Below, piece by piece: positions 56,083-63,556 of a DNA stretch of 64,000 nucleotides. The position numbers and the translations under genes were made by a program. The number at the start of each line of letters is the position of its first letter. Position 1 is the first letter of the stretch. A model generated the notes under the pieces. The model was given only the letters and a program-made list of their open reading frames with translations, did not search any database and was not told the origin of the DNA. The stretch is from an uncultured Alphaproteobacteria bacterium (GTDB lineage: Bacteria > Pseudomonadota > Alphaproteobacteria > HIMB59), in the NCBI GenBank assembly GCA_902613845.1, contig CACMIW010000001.1, positions 186,001 to 250,000 of the forward strand, in the 5' to 3' direction.

Positions 56083-57072
56083 TTAGTCTTGGGATAAATG
56101 TTTATATAAAGCTTTTTGAGCAATTTTTAAAGCAGCCATAGCATCATGATTTGCTTGAGCTTTTGTTAATGCTTCAATGTCTAAATTATCTAGGGCTTTA
56201 TCAACAGCTTTTAAAAAATCTATAGCCATATTTGCCATCACCACACTATCTTCTCTAAATGGAAACTGATCAAGTTGCCAAACACCCTCCCAATTATTTT
56301 TTCTTAGAACATAAAAAAATTCAAAAAGCTCTATGGGGTGAAGGCTACCAGCTAAAAGATCATCGTCCCATGATCTAAAGTTATCATTAACATCCATTCC
56401 AAATAGCCTACCATAATCAATAGCTAATTGAGCCGAGTCAGCAGCTGACTCTCCACCATAAATAGCATGACCAAAATCAAGAAGAAGTCCAATATTAGGA
56501 AGACCTATTTTTTCAATACCAAGAATAGTTCTTGAAACAGAGTCATAGCTCATTTTTACCCTTGGCTCTCTTGGTTTATATTCTATTACAAAATTTAAAT
56601 CAGTATTTTCACTTGCTAAATTTCCTACACCATCCATCGAATTTTTCCATAACGATTTATGATCAACTTGAAATGGATAGTCCCAACCATCTTGTCCAGG
56701 CCAAAGCTTAACATATTTGGCATTAAAAAATCTCACAGCCTCGCAAGCTTGAGTAATTAGTTCATGCGCTCTTTTTCTAATACCCGGATCAGGATTTGTG
56801 AACGCTCCCTTTGAGAATTCTCTTGTATAAATTTCAGGAGTAATACCAATCACTTTTAAATTAGCTTTATCGAGAGCATCTTTTATTTGCTCATTTGAGT
56901 AACTTCCTCCAAAGTATGGAAAATTTAGATCTACGTATGAAAGGTCTTTTACTTGTCCAGCAAGTTCTATGGCATCGAGTACACTTCTTGGTTCGCCATA
57001 ACCATCTGTTGCATATCTATCAAGATAGGTGGCAAAATGCCAAATACCTGCGCCAAACTCTTGTTTTTTCAT
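56083..57072 (-). CDS. Xylose isomerase-like TIM-barrel sugar isomerase, candidate D-apiose isomerase
   Basis: A 329-residue TIM barrel, first gene of the operon. Candidate metal and catalytic residues are Glu164 (VIEYKPREP), Asp199 and His202 ([12 protein letters not shown]), Asp227/Asp230 (GMDVNDN) and Asp268 (WQLDQFPF). They are arranged as in the xylose/rhamnose isomerase-like superfamily. [21 protein letters not shown] at the N terminus is distinctive and carries no signal peptide. Followed by a two-part transketolase and an FGGY kinase, it fits the isomerase that turns D-apiose into D-apulose. Direct sequence proof is lacking. Confidence 0.75.
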   Translation of the reverse strand: MKKQEFGAGIWHFATYLDRYATDGYGEPRSVLDAIELAGQVKDLSYVDLNFPYFGGSYSNEQIKDALDKANLKVIGITPEIYTREFSKGAFTNPDPGIRKRAHELITQACEAVRFFNAKYVKLWPGQDGWDYPFQVDHKSLWKNSMDGVGNLASENTDLNFVIEYKPREPRVKMSYDSVSRTILGIEKIGLPNIGLLLDFGHAIYGGESAADSAQLAIDYGRLFGMDVNDNFRSWDDDLLAGSLHPIELFEFFYVLRKNNWEGVWQLDQFPFREDSVVMANMAIDFLKAVDKALDNLDIEALTKAQANHDAMAALKIAQKALYKHLSQD

Positions 57073-57129
57073 GAATACATTTTCTATTATTTAAATTATT
57101 TTAGCTATCAATAATTTTAATTAACTCAT

Positions 57130-57146
57130 TGTTCAAGAATTGAACA
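57130..57146. promoter_or_regulatory. Perfect 17-base dyad, likely operator in the divergent spacer
   Basis: TGTTCAAGAATTGAACA is a perfect seven-base inverted repeat around GAA. It lies 58 bases ahead of the isomerase start. On the minus strand its half site contains TTGAAC, which with TATTGA 17 bases on could be a -35/-10 pair for the apiose-like operon. Binding of a dimeric repressor here would block that promoter. The rest of this 191-base spacer (57073-57263) holds no other gene or RNA that I can see. Confidence 0.55.
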
Positions 57147-57263
57147 GTTGAGATGATATTTTTGTCGCAAATGTCTTATTTGCATGATTTTTTTCAACAT
57201 TTATTTGGAATTGATCACAAAAATTGACTAATATGCATTCGTTTATAAACATAGGAGGAATTT

Positions 57264-58166
57264 ATGAAAAAAATAATTCTTACAATTCTTGTATCATTCC
57301 TATCTCTTTCTGCTTTTGCTGAGAGATTTGTAATGGTTACACACGGTGAGGGTAAAGACCCTTTCTGGCCTGTTGTGCAAAAAGGTGGTGAAGATGCTGC
57401 TAGACACGTAGGTGCAGATTTTGAATACATTTTCAATCCATCTGGAGACCTAGGTGACATGGCTAAGTCAATTGCAGCTGCCGCTGCTACTCAGCCTGAT
57501 GGTATGGTAGTTTCACTTCCTGATCCAGAAGCTTTAGGTCAAGCAATCAAAGATGCTGTTGCTGCTGGTATTCCAGTTATTACTATGAACTCAGGTTTAG
57601 AGTCTTCAGCTTCTCTTGGCGCATTAATGCACGTTGGTCAGCCTGAATTTCTTGCTGGTCAAAAAGCTGGTGAAAGAGCTAAAGCGGAAGGTGCAACTAA
57701 AGCACTTTGCATGATTCAGGAAGCTTACAACACTGCTCTTACAGATAGATGTGGCGGTTACGCAGAAGCTCTACCAACAACTAACGTAGATACTTCTAAT
57801 GACCCTGCTTCAATCCCAACAAGAGCTGCTGCTGGTTTACAAGCAAACCCTGACGTCGATGCTGTATTATCAGTAGGACCACACGTTTGTTCAGGTGTTC
57901 AAAAAGCTATTGATGATTTAGGTATGTCAGTACATCACTCTTGTTTTGACTTAAGTCCAGAAGTTATGGATTTAATCGCTTCAGGAAAAGTTGCATACAC
58001 AATCGACCAACAACAACGTCTACAAGGTTATATGCCTATCGTAGTTCTTCACCTATACAACAATGGTGCTGGACTATTACCAGGTGCTAATATTCCTTCA
58101 GGACCTGGATTTGTTGACAAGTCAAACGCATCATCAGTTTCTGCATTAGCAGGTATTGATAGATAA
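57264..58166 (+). CDS. Periplasmic sugar-binding protein of a second RbsB-like ABC transporter
   Basis: A 300-residue type I binding protein with a clear signal peptide (1-19, cut after SAFA). FVMVTHGEGKDPFWPVVQKGGEDAA, DGMVVSLPDPEALGQAIKDAV, GIPVITMNSG, GQPEFLAGQKAGERAK and DAVLSVGPHVCSGVQKAI follow the pattern of inositol/ribose-type binding proteins. A strong AGGAGG (57253-57258) precedes the ATG. It opens the transporter operon and is separated from the permease by a terminator-like hairpin, which would favour high expression of this subunit. The neighbouring iolG and iolE genes make a cyclitol a fair guess for the ligand. Confidence 0.9.
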   Translation: MKKIILTILVSFLSLSAFAERFVMVTHGEGKDPFWPVVQKGGEDAARHVGADFEYIFNPSGDLGDMAKSIAAAAATQPDGMVVSLPDPEALGQAIKDAVAAGIPVITMNSGLESSASLGALMHVGQPEFLAGQKAGERAKAEGATKALCMIQEAYNTALTDRCGGYAEALPTTNVDTSNDPASIPTRAAAGLQANPDVDAVLSVGPHVCSGVQKAIDDLGMSVHHSCFDLSPEVMDLIASGKVAYTIDQQQRLQGYMPIVVLHLYNNGAGLLPGANIPSGPGFVDKSNASSVSALAGIDR

Positions 58167-58180
58167 TTTTATTTAATCTC

Positions 58181-58209
58181 AAAGTGGGCAATTTATTGCC
58201 CACTTTTTT
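58181..58209 (+). terminator. Strong intra-operon hairpin after the binding-protein gene
   Basis: AAAGTGGGCAA and TTGCCCACTTT make a perfect eleven-base stem with a TTTA loop, and the stem runs into six T. This is a textbook rho-independent terminator placed between the binding-protein and permease genes. It probably lets only part of the transcription continue. Confidence 0.9.
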
Positions 58210-58243
58210 ATAAACTACAGAGAGTATTTATTTACATTTAATC

Positions 58244-59827
58244 ATGTCAGCTTCAACTCAAAGGCAAGAGTCAGATAGACATCAAAAAAAGACATGGTTT
58301 ACAGCATTAATATCTAGACCAGAAGTCGGTCCAATAGGAGTGATGCTCCTTTTATTTGGTATGTTGGGCTACTTTTCAATTCCAGCTGGGGAGATGTCAT
58401 GGAACCCCTTTACCGGTGAGGGTTTTAATGCTCTTGGTATTAGAAATTTTTTAAGAGTTATTTCTCAATTAGGTATAATTGCAATAGGAGCAGGTTTATT
58501 AATAATCGCTGGAGAATTTGATCTTTCAATCGGATCAATGATTGGTTTCGCTGGTGCCTGCATGGCAATGATTTTAAGATGGGGTTTTTCAGTCATCATA
58601 CCTTACATATCTTTTGAGGGTGGTTTTCATATTGAATTTTACACGTTATTTCACATCTCTGATGTCTCTCCAATTTTAGCTATCTTTATAACTTTATGCT
58701 TCACTTTATTTTTTGGTTGGTTACAAGGAACTATTGTTGTGAAGTCTGGTTTACCATCATTTATTGTTACACTTGGGGGCTTATTTTTTCTCAGAGGATT
58801 AACAGAAGTTTCTCTAAGATCTTTTAATCATAGACCAGATCAGACAAAAGGGGCGACTACTGTCACAGAGATTCCAGATATAAAAAATATTGTAAATGTC
58901 CCTGGCCATGGAGAAATGGTAAGAGAAAAAGCAAAAGCTTTACCGGAAGCTGATCTAGTAGCTATAGCCAAAGATTTACCAGCTGATACAGTTGCAACAA
59001 TTACAGATAGATTAGAATACACTTACCAAAGAGTAGCCGAAGCCAAGACACAAATTTTGCTTGATAAAGGAACTAAACCTTTACAAGAGGCTTTAGCAAA
59101 CGCTCAGCAAAGTGGAAATGATTATATGGTTGGCATGATTCAAGAAAAAATTGCTAACTTTCAAATCGATCCAGTAGTACCAAAAACAGTTACTGATGTT
59201 GATATAGCAAGAGTTTACATTGACTCTCTCATTACTGCTCGCCCCGTTGCGAATTTTTTTGGTGGAGATATTTTAGAACCTGTTTTTGATTGGCTTTATT
59301 ACCCGGTTGACTGGAACACTAATAATTTTGGAAATCAGTTTGCCTCTGGTTTATATTCCTGCGTCATGATTTGGCTAATTTTAGCGATTATTTGTTACAT
59401 TGTACTGAGCAAAACTCAAGCAGGTAACTGGATTTACTCAACTGGTGGAAATCTGAGTGCAGCCAAGGCAAATGGTGTACCTACAGATAAGGTTAAAGTA
59501 TCTCTATTTATGTTTTCTGCTTTTTGTGCAACAATTTTTGCAACCGCTCAAGTTTTTGAAGTTAATACAGCAGACGCGGCTAAAGGTAATTTAAAAGAAT
59601 TAGAGGCAATTGCTGCAGCTGTGATTGGTGGCGTTGTTTTAACAGGAGGTTTTGGCACCATACTCGGTATTGTTGTAGGCGCATTTATATTTGGTGTTGC
59701 TAAAGAAGCATTCTTTTATATTCCAGGCATAGACGGATCATTTTATAGAGTATTCTTAGGGTTAGTAATCATAGCTTCTGCTTTAACTAACGAAAATATT
59801 AGAAAACGAATTATGGGTAGTATTTAG
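58244..59827 (+). CDS. Sugar ABC transporter permease with large soluble insertion
   Basis: A 527-residue RbsC/XylH-like permease; relatives are usually 320-400 residues. The N-terminal membrane part (about 30-195) has AGEFDLSIGSMIGFAGA and KSGLPSFIVTLGGLFFLRGL, and the C-terminal part (about 365-520) has STGGNLSAAKANGVPTDKVK and AAVIGGVVLTGGFGTILGIVVGAF. Between them, about residues 197-360 form a hydrophilic, helix-rich stretch with no membrane segment, including EKAKALPEADLVAIAKDLPA. The reading frame is intact across it. The insert's side of the membrane and function are unknown. Confidence 0.9.
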   Translation: MSASTQRQESDRHQKKTWFTALISRPEVGPIGVMLLLFGMLGYFSIPAGEMSWNPFTGEGFNALGIRNFLRVISQLGIIAIGAGLLIIAGEFDLSIGSMIGFAGACMAMILRWGFSVIIPYISFEGGFHIEFYTLFHISDVSPILAIFITLCFTLFFGWLQGTIVVKSGLPSFIVTLGGLFFLRGLTEVSLRSFNHRPDQTKGATTVTEIPDIKNIVNVPGHGEMVREKAKALPEADLVAIAKDLPADTVATITDRLEYTYQRVAEAKTQILLDKGTKPLQEALANAQQSGNDYMVGMIQEKIANFQIDPVVPKTVTDVDIARVYIDSLITARPVANFFGGDILEPVFDWLYYPVDWNTNNFGNQFASGLYSCVMIWLILAIICYIVLSKTQAGNWIYSTGGNLSAAKANGVPTDKVKVSLFMFSAFCATIFATAQVFEVNTADAAKGNLKELEAIAAAVIGGVVLTGGFGTILGIVVGAFIFGVAKEAFFYIPGIDGSFYRVFLGLVIIASALTNENIRKRIMGSI

Positions 59828-59829
59828 TT

Positions 59830-60618
59830 ATGGAAAACAATAATTCACCATTTATAGAAATTACAGATCTTGTAAAAAAGTTTGGAACATTTACAGCTTT
59901 AAATGGTGTCTCTTTAAATGTCCTACCAGGAGAAGTTCACGCATTACTAGGTGATAACGGTGCTGGAAAGTCCACTCTTATTAAAGTCCTATCAGGAGTT
60001 CACCAGCCAACTTCTGGAATTATTAAAGTTGGAGGAAGTGAAGTAAAATTTAGCTCTCCAAGAGAGGCTACTAGTGCAGGTATTGGAACTGTCTATCAAG
60101 ATCTGGCACTTAATGCCTTGACCTCTGTTACACGAAATTTTTTCTTGGGAAATGAATTAAAAAAAGGACCTGGCCCTTTTGGAATATTAGATTTTAAAAA
60201 AATGGATGAAATTACGATTACTGAAATGGGAAAAATTGGTATAAATATCTCAGATCCTACTCAGCCAGTTGGAACTATGTCAGGTGGTCAAAGACAGACA
60301 CTTGCTATTGCAAGAGCTATATACTTTGGTGCTAAGATTTTAATTTTGGATGAACCTACATCTGCACTTGGGCAAAAACAACAAATGGAAGTTTTAAAAA
60401 CTATTAAAAAAGTCCAACAATTAGGGAATATAGCTATTATTTTGATTACTCACAATGAAATCCACGCAAGACTTATTGCTGATCGATTTACATTCTTAAG
60501 CTTAGGTGAAGTAATAGGATCTGGAAAGTCATCAGAATTAGGTGGAGATGATGTTAAGCGTTTAATGGCTGGCGGAGCTCAAATAGGTGATTTGGCCAAA
60601 GAGCTTGAAGCTGTATAA
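59830..60618 (+). CDS. Sugar ABC transporter ATP-binding protein
   Basis: A 262-residue single-domain ATPase: Walker A GDNGAGKSTLIK, GTVYQDLALNALTSV, signature TMSGGQRQTLAIARA, Walker B ILILDEPTSALG, H-loop ITHNE. It is the half-size type that works as a homodimer, unlike the two-domain RbsA. It lies two bases after the permease stop and completes the second transporter. It faces the HpcH-like aldolase gene with only eight bases between stops and no terminator. Confidence 0.93.
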   Translation: MENNNSPFIEITDLVKKFGTFTALNGVSLNVLPGEVHALLGDNGAGKSTLIKVLSGVHQPTSGIIKVGGSEVKFSSPREATSAGIGTVYQDLALNALTSVTRNFFLGNELKKGPGPFGILDFKKMDEITITEMGKIGINISDPTQPVGTMSGGQRQTLAIARAIYFGAKILILDEPTSALGQKQQMEVLKTIKKVQQLGNIAIILITHNEIHARLIADRFTFLSLGEVIGSGKSSELGGDDVKRLMAGGAQIGDLAKELEAV

Positions 60619-60626
60619 TATTTTTA

Positions 60627-61448
60627 CTAGTAAGAGCTAGGATTATTATCTTTATCAGACTCATCGTGTTTTTGATTAGTAAGCTCTTTGAATTTTCTCA
60701 CATGAGTGGCCGCTGCTCCAGATAACAACCTTACATCATTTGTAATTGTCACAAGATCAAAACCCCATTCGGATGCCTTGGCAGCATACTCTGGAGTCCC
60801 ACAATGAAGACATGCAACTTTTCCATGTTTATGAGCAATATCTAAAATTTTCTTTTTAGACTCAATCATCTCAGGTTCTGTTCGATCAAACCCAGGTGTT
60901 AACTTTCCTTGGTTCAGCCCTATTGTTAAATCTGCTGTCCCGATATAAAGGCCATCAAGACCAGGAGTGGATGCTATATCATCAAGATTATCAAATGCTT
61001 CTTGAGTTTCTATCATGGCAAGACAAAACGTTCCCTCATTTGACTCATAAAAATAATTTGAACTAACGGAAAAGTTAGCTCTCGTCGGACCAAAACTTCT
61101 AATACCTACAGGTGGATATTTACAATCTTGAACGAGTTTTTGTGCTTGCTCTTTATTATTAATCATTGGGCAAATGATACCCAAAGCACCTGCATCCATA
61201 ACTTTCGATATTACTGCGTGATCTAATCCTGAAACTCTACAGATTGGAGTGACACCACTATTTCTAATACTTTGCAACATTTTAAATAAATCACTAAAGC
61301 CAATCATCCCATGTTGATAGTCAATGGTAAGGGCGTCATAACCTTGCTCAGACATAATTTCAGCAGTAAAAGTATTAGGTATTGATAAAAAGCTATTAAC
61401 AACCACTTCTTTTTTTTGCCATTTAGCTTTTACTTTGTTTTCAATCAT
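60627..61448 (-). CDS. HpcH/HpaI-family class II aldolase
   Basis: A 273-residue TIM-barrel aldolase. SFLSIPNTFTAEIMSEQGYDALTIDYQHG opens with the family Asp and His. ICRVSGLDHAVISKVMDAGALGIICPMI holds the pyruvate-binding Arg, and IETQEAFDNLDDI with GLYIGTADLTI carries the metal Glu and Asp. Members cleave 4-hydroxy-2-oxo acids (for example 2-keto-3-deoxyglucarate) into pyruvate or a related 2-oxoacid plus an aldehyde. The C-terminal tail (HDESDKDNNPSSY) is acidic and unusual. Substrate unknown. Confidence 0.85.
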   Translation of the reverse strand: MIENKVKAKWQKKEVVVNSFLSIPNTFTAEIMSEQGYDALTIDYQHGMIGFSDLFKMLQSIRNSGVTPICRVSGLDHAVISKVMDAGALGIICPMINNKEQAQKLVQDCKYPPVGIRSFGPTRANFSVSSNYFYESNEGTFCLAMIETQEAFDNLDDIASTPGLDGLYIGTADLTIGLNQGKLTPGFDRTEPEMIESKKKILDIAHKHGKVACLHCGTPEYAAKASEWGFDLVTITNDVRLLSGAAATHVRKFKELTNQKHDESDKDNNPSSY

Positions 61449-61523
61449 TGAGTGTTAGATATCAAAATTATTTAAAAATATAATTATAACAATTATTTAT
61501 TATTCATGAATAAATGCATAAAT

Positions 61524-62528
61524 TTAATCAATATTCTCCATCCTCCCACTTTTGACAGATTTATAAGCAGTTTCGGCTAAGAGAAGAGCTCTTCTTCCGT
61601 CCTCAAAGCCAACAGATACAGGCTTTTTTTCCAAAATTGTTTCGACAAATGAGCTAATAGAATTCATATAAGACTCCTGGTATCTCTCAATAAAAAAATT
61701 TAAATAGGGTTCACTTTTGTCAACAAATTCTGAATTGTATTTTTTCAATTCATGTGGCTTTCTATTTTCAGATATAACCATCCCTTTGCTACCAAACAAC
61801 TCAACTCTTTGATCATATCCATAAGTTGCTGATCTAGAGTTGTTTATATGACATTGTTTTCCCGAGGCTGTTTCCATTATAATCATCAAGGTGTCACTAT
61901 CATTTAATTCAGATTTAATTTTTGGATCTATTAAAGCATTAGAAATTGCAAATACCTTAACTGGCTCTTCACCAAGCATAAAACGGGCTAAATCAAAATC
62001 ATGAATTGTCATATCTCTAAATTGCCCACCAGACACTTTTAAATAGTCCCAACTAGGCAGACCTGGATCTCTAGATGTAATCAGACATTGATGAAGCTCA
62101 CCAATTTCACCATTAATAAAAGATTTTTTTGCAGCCTGATGACCAGGATCAAATCTTCTATTAAAGCCTAATTGAATTGGAACTTTATTACCTTCAAGTC
62201 TTTTTGAAAACTCATCAACTTTTTTTATATCGAGGTCAATAGGTTTCTCACACAAAACAGGTTTTTTTGATGCAACAGATCTCTCTATGAAATCAATATG
62301 TGTATTTGTAGGGGAAGATATAAGAACAGCATCAATATCATTATTGTTAAAAATATCATCAACATTTTCCACAGCAAGTACGTTTAAATCATTTGATACT
62401 TTTTTTGCAAATTCTTCATTTGGGTCATAAATGCATACTAAATTTGTCTGCTCATGAAGTTGAATATTCTTAGCATGCATTTGGCCAATTCGCCCGCACC
62501 CAATAACTGCAATACTAACTTTTTTCAT
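61524..62528 (-). CDS. iolG: Inositol 2-dehydrogenase
   Basis: A 334-residue Gfo/Idh/MocA dehydrogenase with IolG features: IAVIGCGRIGQMHAKNI (NAD site), LCEKPIDLDIKKVD (catalytic Lys), LGFNRRFDPGHQAAK, TSRDPGLPSWDYLKVSGG, FRDMTIHDFDLARFM (catalytic Asp/His) and CHINNSRSATYGYDQRVE. It oxidises myo-inositol to 2-keto-myo-inositol. It is divergent from the IolE-like gene across a 116-base spacer, supporting an inositol role for the cluster. Confidence 0.87.
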   Translation of the reverse strand: MKKVSIAVIGCGRIGQMHAKNIQLHEQTNLVCIYDPNEEFAKKVSNDLNVLAVENVDDIFNNNDIDAVLISSPTNTHIDFIERSVASKKPVLCEKPIDLDIKKVDEFSKRLEGNKVPIQLGFNRRFDPGHQAAKKSFINGEIGELHQCLITSRDPGLPSWDYLKVSGGQFRDMTIHDFDLARFMLGEEPVKVFAISNALIDPKIKSELNDSDTLMIIMETASGKQCHINNSRSATYGYDQRVELFGSKGMVISENRKPHELKKYNSEFVDKSEPYLNFFIERYQESYMNSISSFVETILEKKPVSVGFEDGRRALLLAETAYKSVKSGRMENID

Positions 62529-62593
62529 ATCACAGAATTATAGTATTCTTTAAATTTTAGAAATAAAAAAAAATTCATTTTGAATAAAATTTA

Positions 62594-62625
62594 AGTATTC
62601 TTTAAAAGGTTTATATATCTATAAT
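62594..62625 (+). promoter_or_regulatory. Probable iolE promoter with repeated element
   Basis: A perfect TATAAT lies at 62620-62625, 20 bases before the iolE start. The -35 position falls in AGTATTCTTTAAA (62594-62606), and the same 13 bases occur again at 62542-62554 just ahead of the divergent iolG. The paired repeat looks like two binding sites for one regulator serving both genes. Confidence 0.45.
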
Positions 62626-62644
62626 CTTTTTATAGGAGGGGTTT

Positions 62645-63556
62645 ATGAAAGCAAAATTGGGAATAGCACCTATAGCATGGTCCAATGATGATTTACCTGA
62701 GCTTGGAGGAGAGACTTCTTTGGATACCTGCCTTAGTGAGTCAAAACTTGCTGGATTTACTGGTGTGGAAACAGGTGGAAAATTTCCAAAAACTCCTGAA
62801 AAACTTGGTCCAATTTTAAAAAATCACCAACTATACTTGGCATCAGGGTGGTATTCAGGAACTGTGCTAGATAATGACTTAGAAAATGAAAAAGATAAAG
62901 TCCTTCAACAACTCACTCTCTTCAGAGACCTAGGCGCAGCAGTTTTAGCATATGGAGAAACATCTGGAACTATCCAAAATATTAGACATGCTCCTTTAAA
63001 CACAAAAAGAAAAATACATAGCGAGGATTTTAAAGAGTATGGAAGGAAACTAACATTATTTGCAGAATTTTGTGCAGATTTTGGTGTGCCAATTTCATTT
63101 CATCATCACATGGGTACAGCGATTGAGACTGAGGATGAGCTTGATAAATTGATGAACCACACAGGTGAGGCAGTAAAAATCTTATTTGATACAGGCCATA
63201 TGACCTTTGCAGGAGGCAACTCTTTGAGAGTAATAAATAAATACGCAAAAAGAATAAATCACTTTCATGCTAAAGACATTCGCTCAAAGGTTGTAAATGA
63301 TTTAGATCGATCAAAAAAAAGTTTTTTAGATTTTGTATTAGAGGGAGCCTTCACAGTGCCTGGAGATGGAAATATTAATTTTAAGGAAGTAGTTGAGACA
63401 TTATCAAATAATAATTACGAAGGATGGTTCATTGTTGAGGCAGAGCAAGATCCTGCCAAAGCAAACCCATTTGAATATGCTAAAATTGGAAATAAAGAAC
63501 TTGTAGAATGCTTAAGTATGTATGGATATGAAATAGAGGATTATAGAGATGAATAG
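62645..63556 (+). CDS. iolE: IolE-like 2-keto-myo-inositol dehydratase
   Basis: A 303-residue TIM barrel of the xylose isomerase-like superfamily. KLGIAPIAWSNDDLPELGGE at the N terminus, GFTGVETGGKFPK, ISFHHHMGTAIETEDELD, VKILFDTGHMTFAGGN, HFHAKDIR and the closing GWFIVEAEQDPAKANP are the IolE pattern. The metal ligands are Glu, Asp and His on the barrel rim. IolE dehydrates 2-keto-myo-inositol in the step after IolG. An AGGAGG site precedes it. It overlaps the short-chain dehydrogenase by eight bases. Confidence 0.88.
   Translation: MKAKLGIAPIAWSNDDLPELGGETSLDTCLSESKLAGFTGVETGGKFPKTPEKLGPILKNHQLYLASGWYSGTVLDNDLENEKDKVLQQLTLFRDLGAAVLAYGETSGTIQNIRHAPLNTKRKIHSEDFKEYGRKLTLFAEFCADFGVPISFHHHMGTAIETEDELDKLMNHTGEAVKILFDTGHMTFAGGNSLRVINKYAKRINHFHAKDIRSKVVNDLDRSKKSFLDFVLEGAFTVPGDGNINFKEVVETLSNNNYEGWFIVEAEQDPAKANPFEYAKIGNKELVECLSMYGYEIEDYRDE

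Noticed and set aside
49797-57072. Sulfoquinovose (sulfo-transketolase) pathway as the explanation for the split transketolase
   Set aside because: No sulfoquinovosidase, sulfosugar isomerase or sulfolactaldehyde gene is present, and a GlpK-like kinase fits a small ketose better. It stays a secondary possibility.
58826-59339. Permease insertion as a mobile element or intein
   Set aside because: There are no intein splice-junction residues, no terminal repeats and no transposase-like motif; it reads as a continuous soluble domain.
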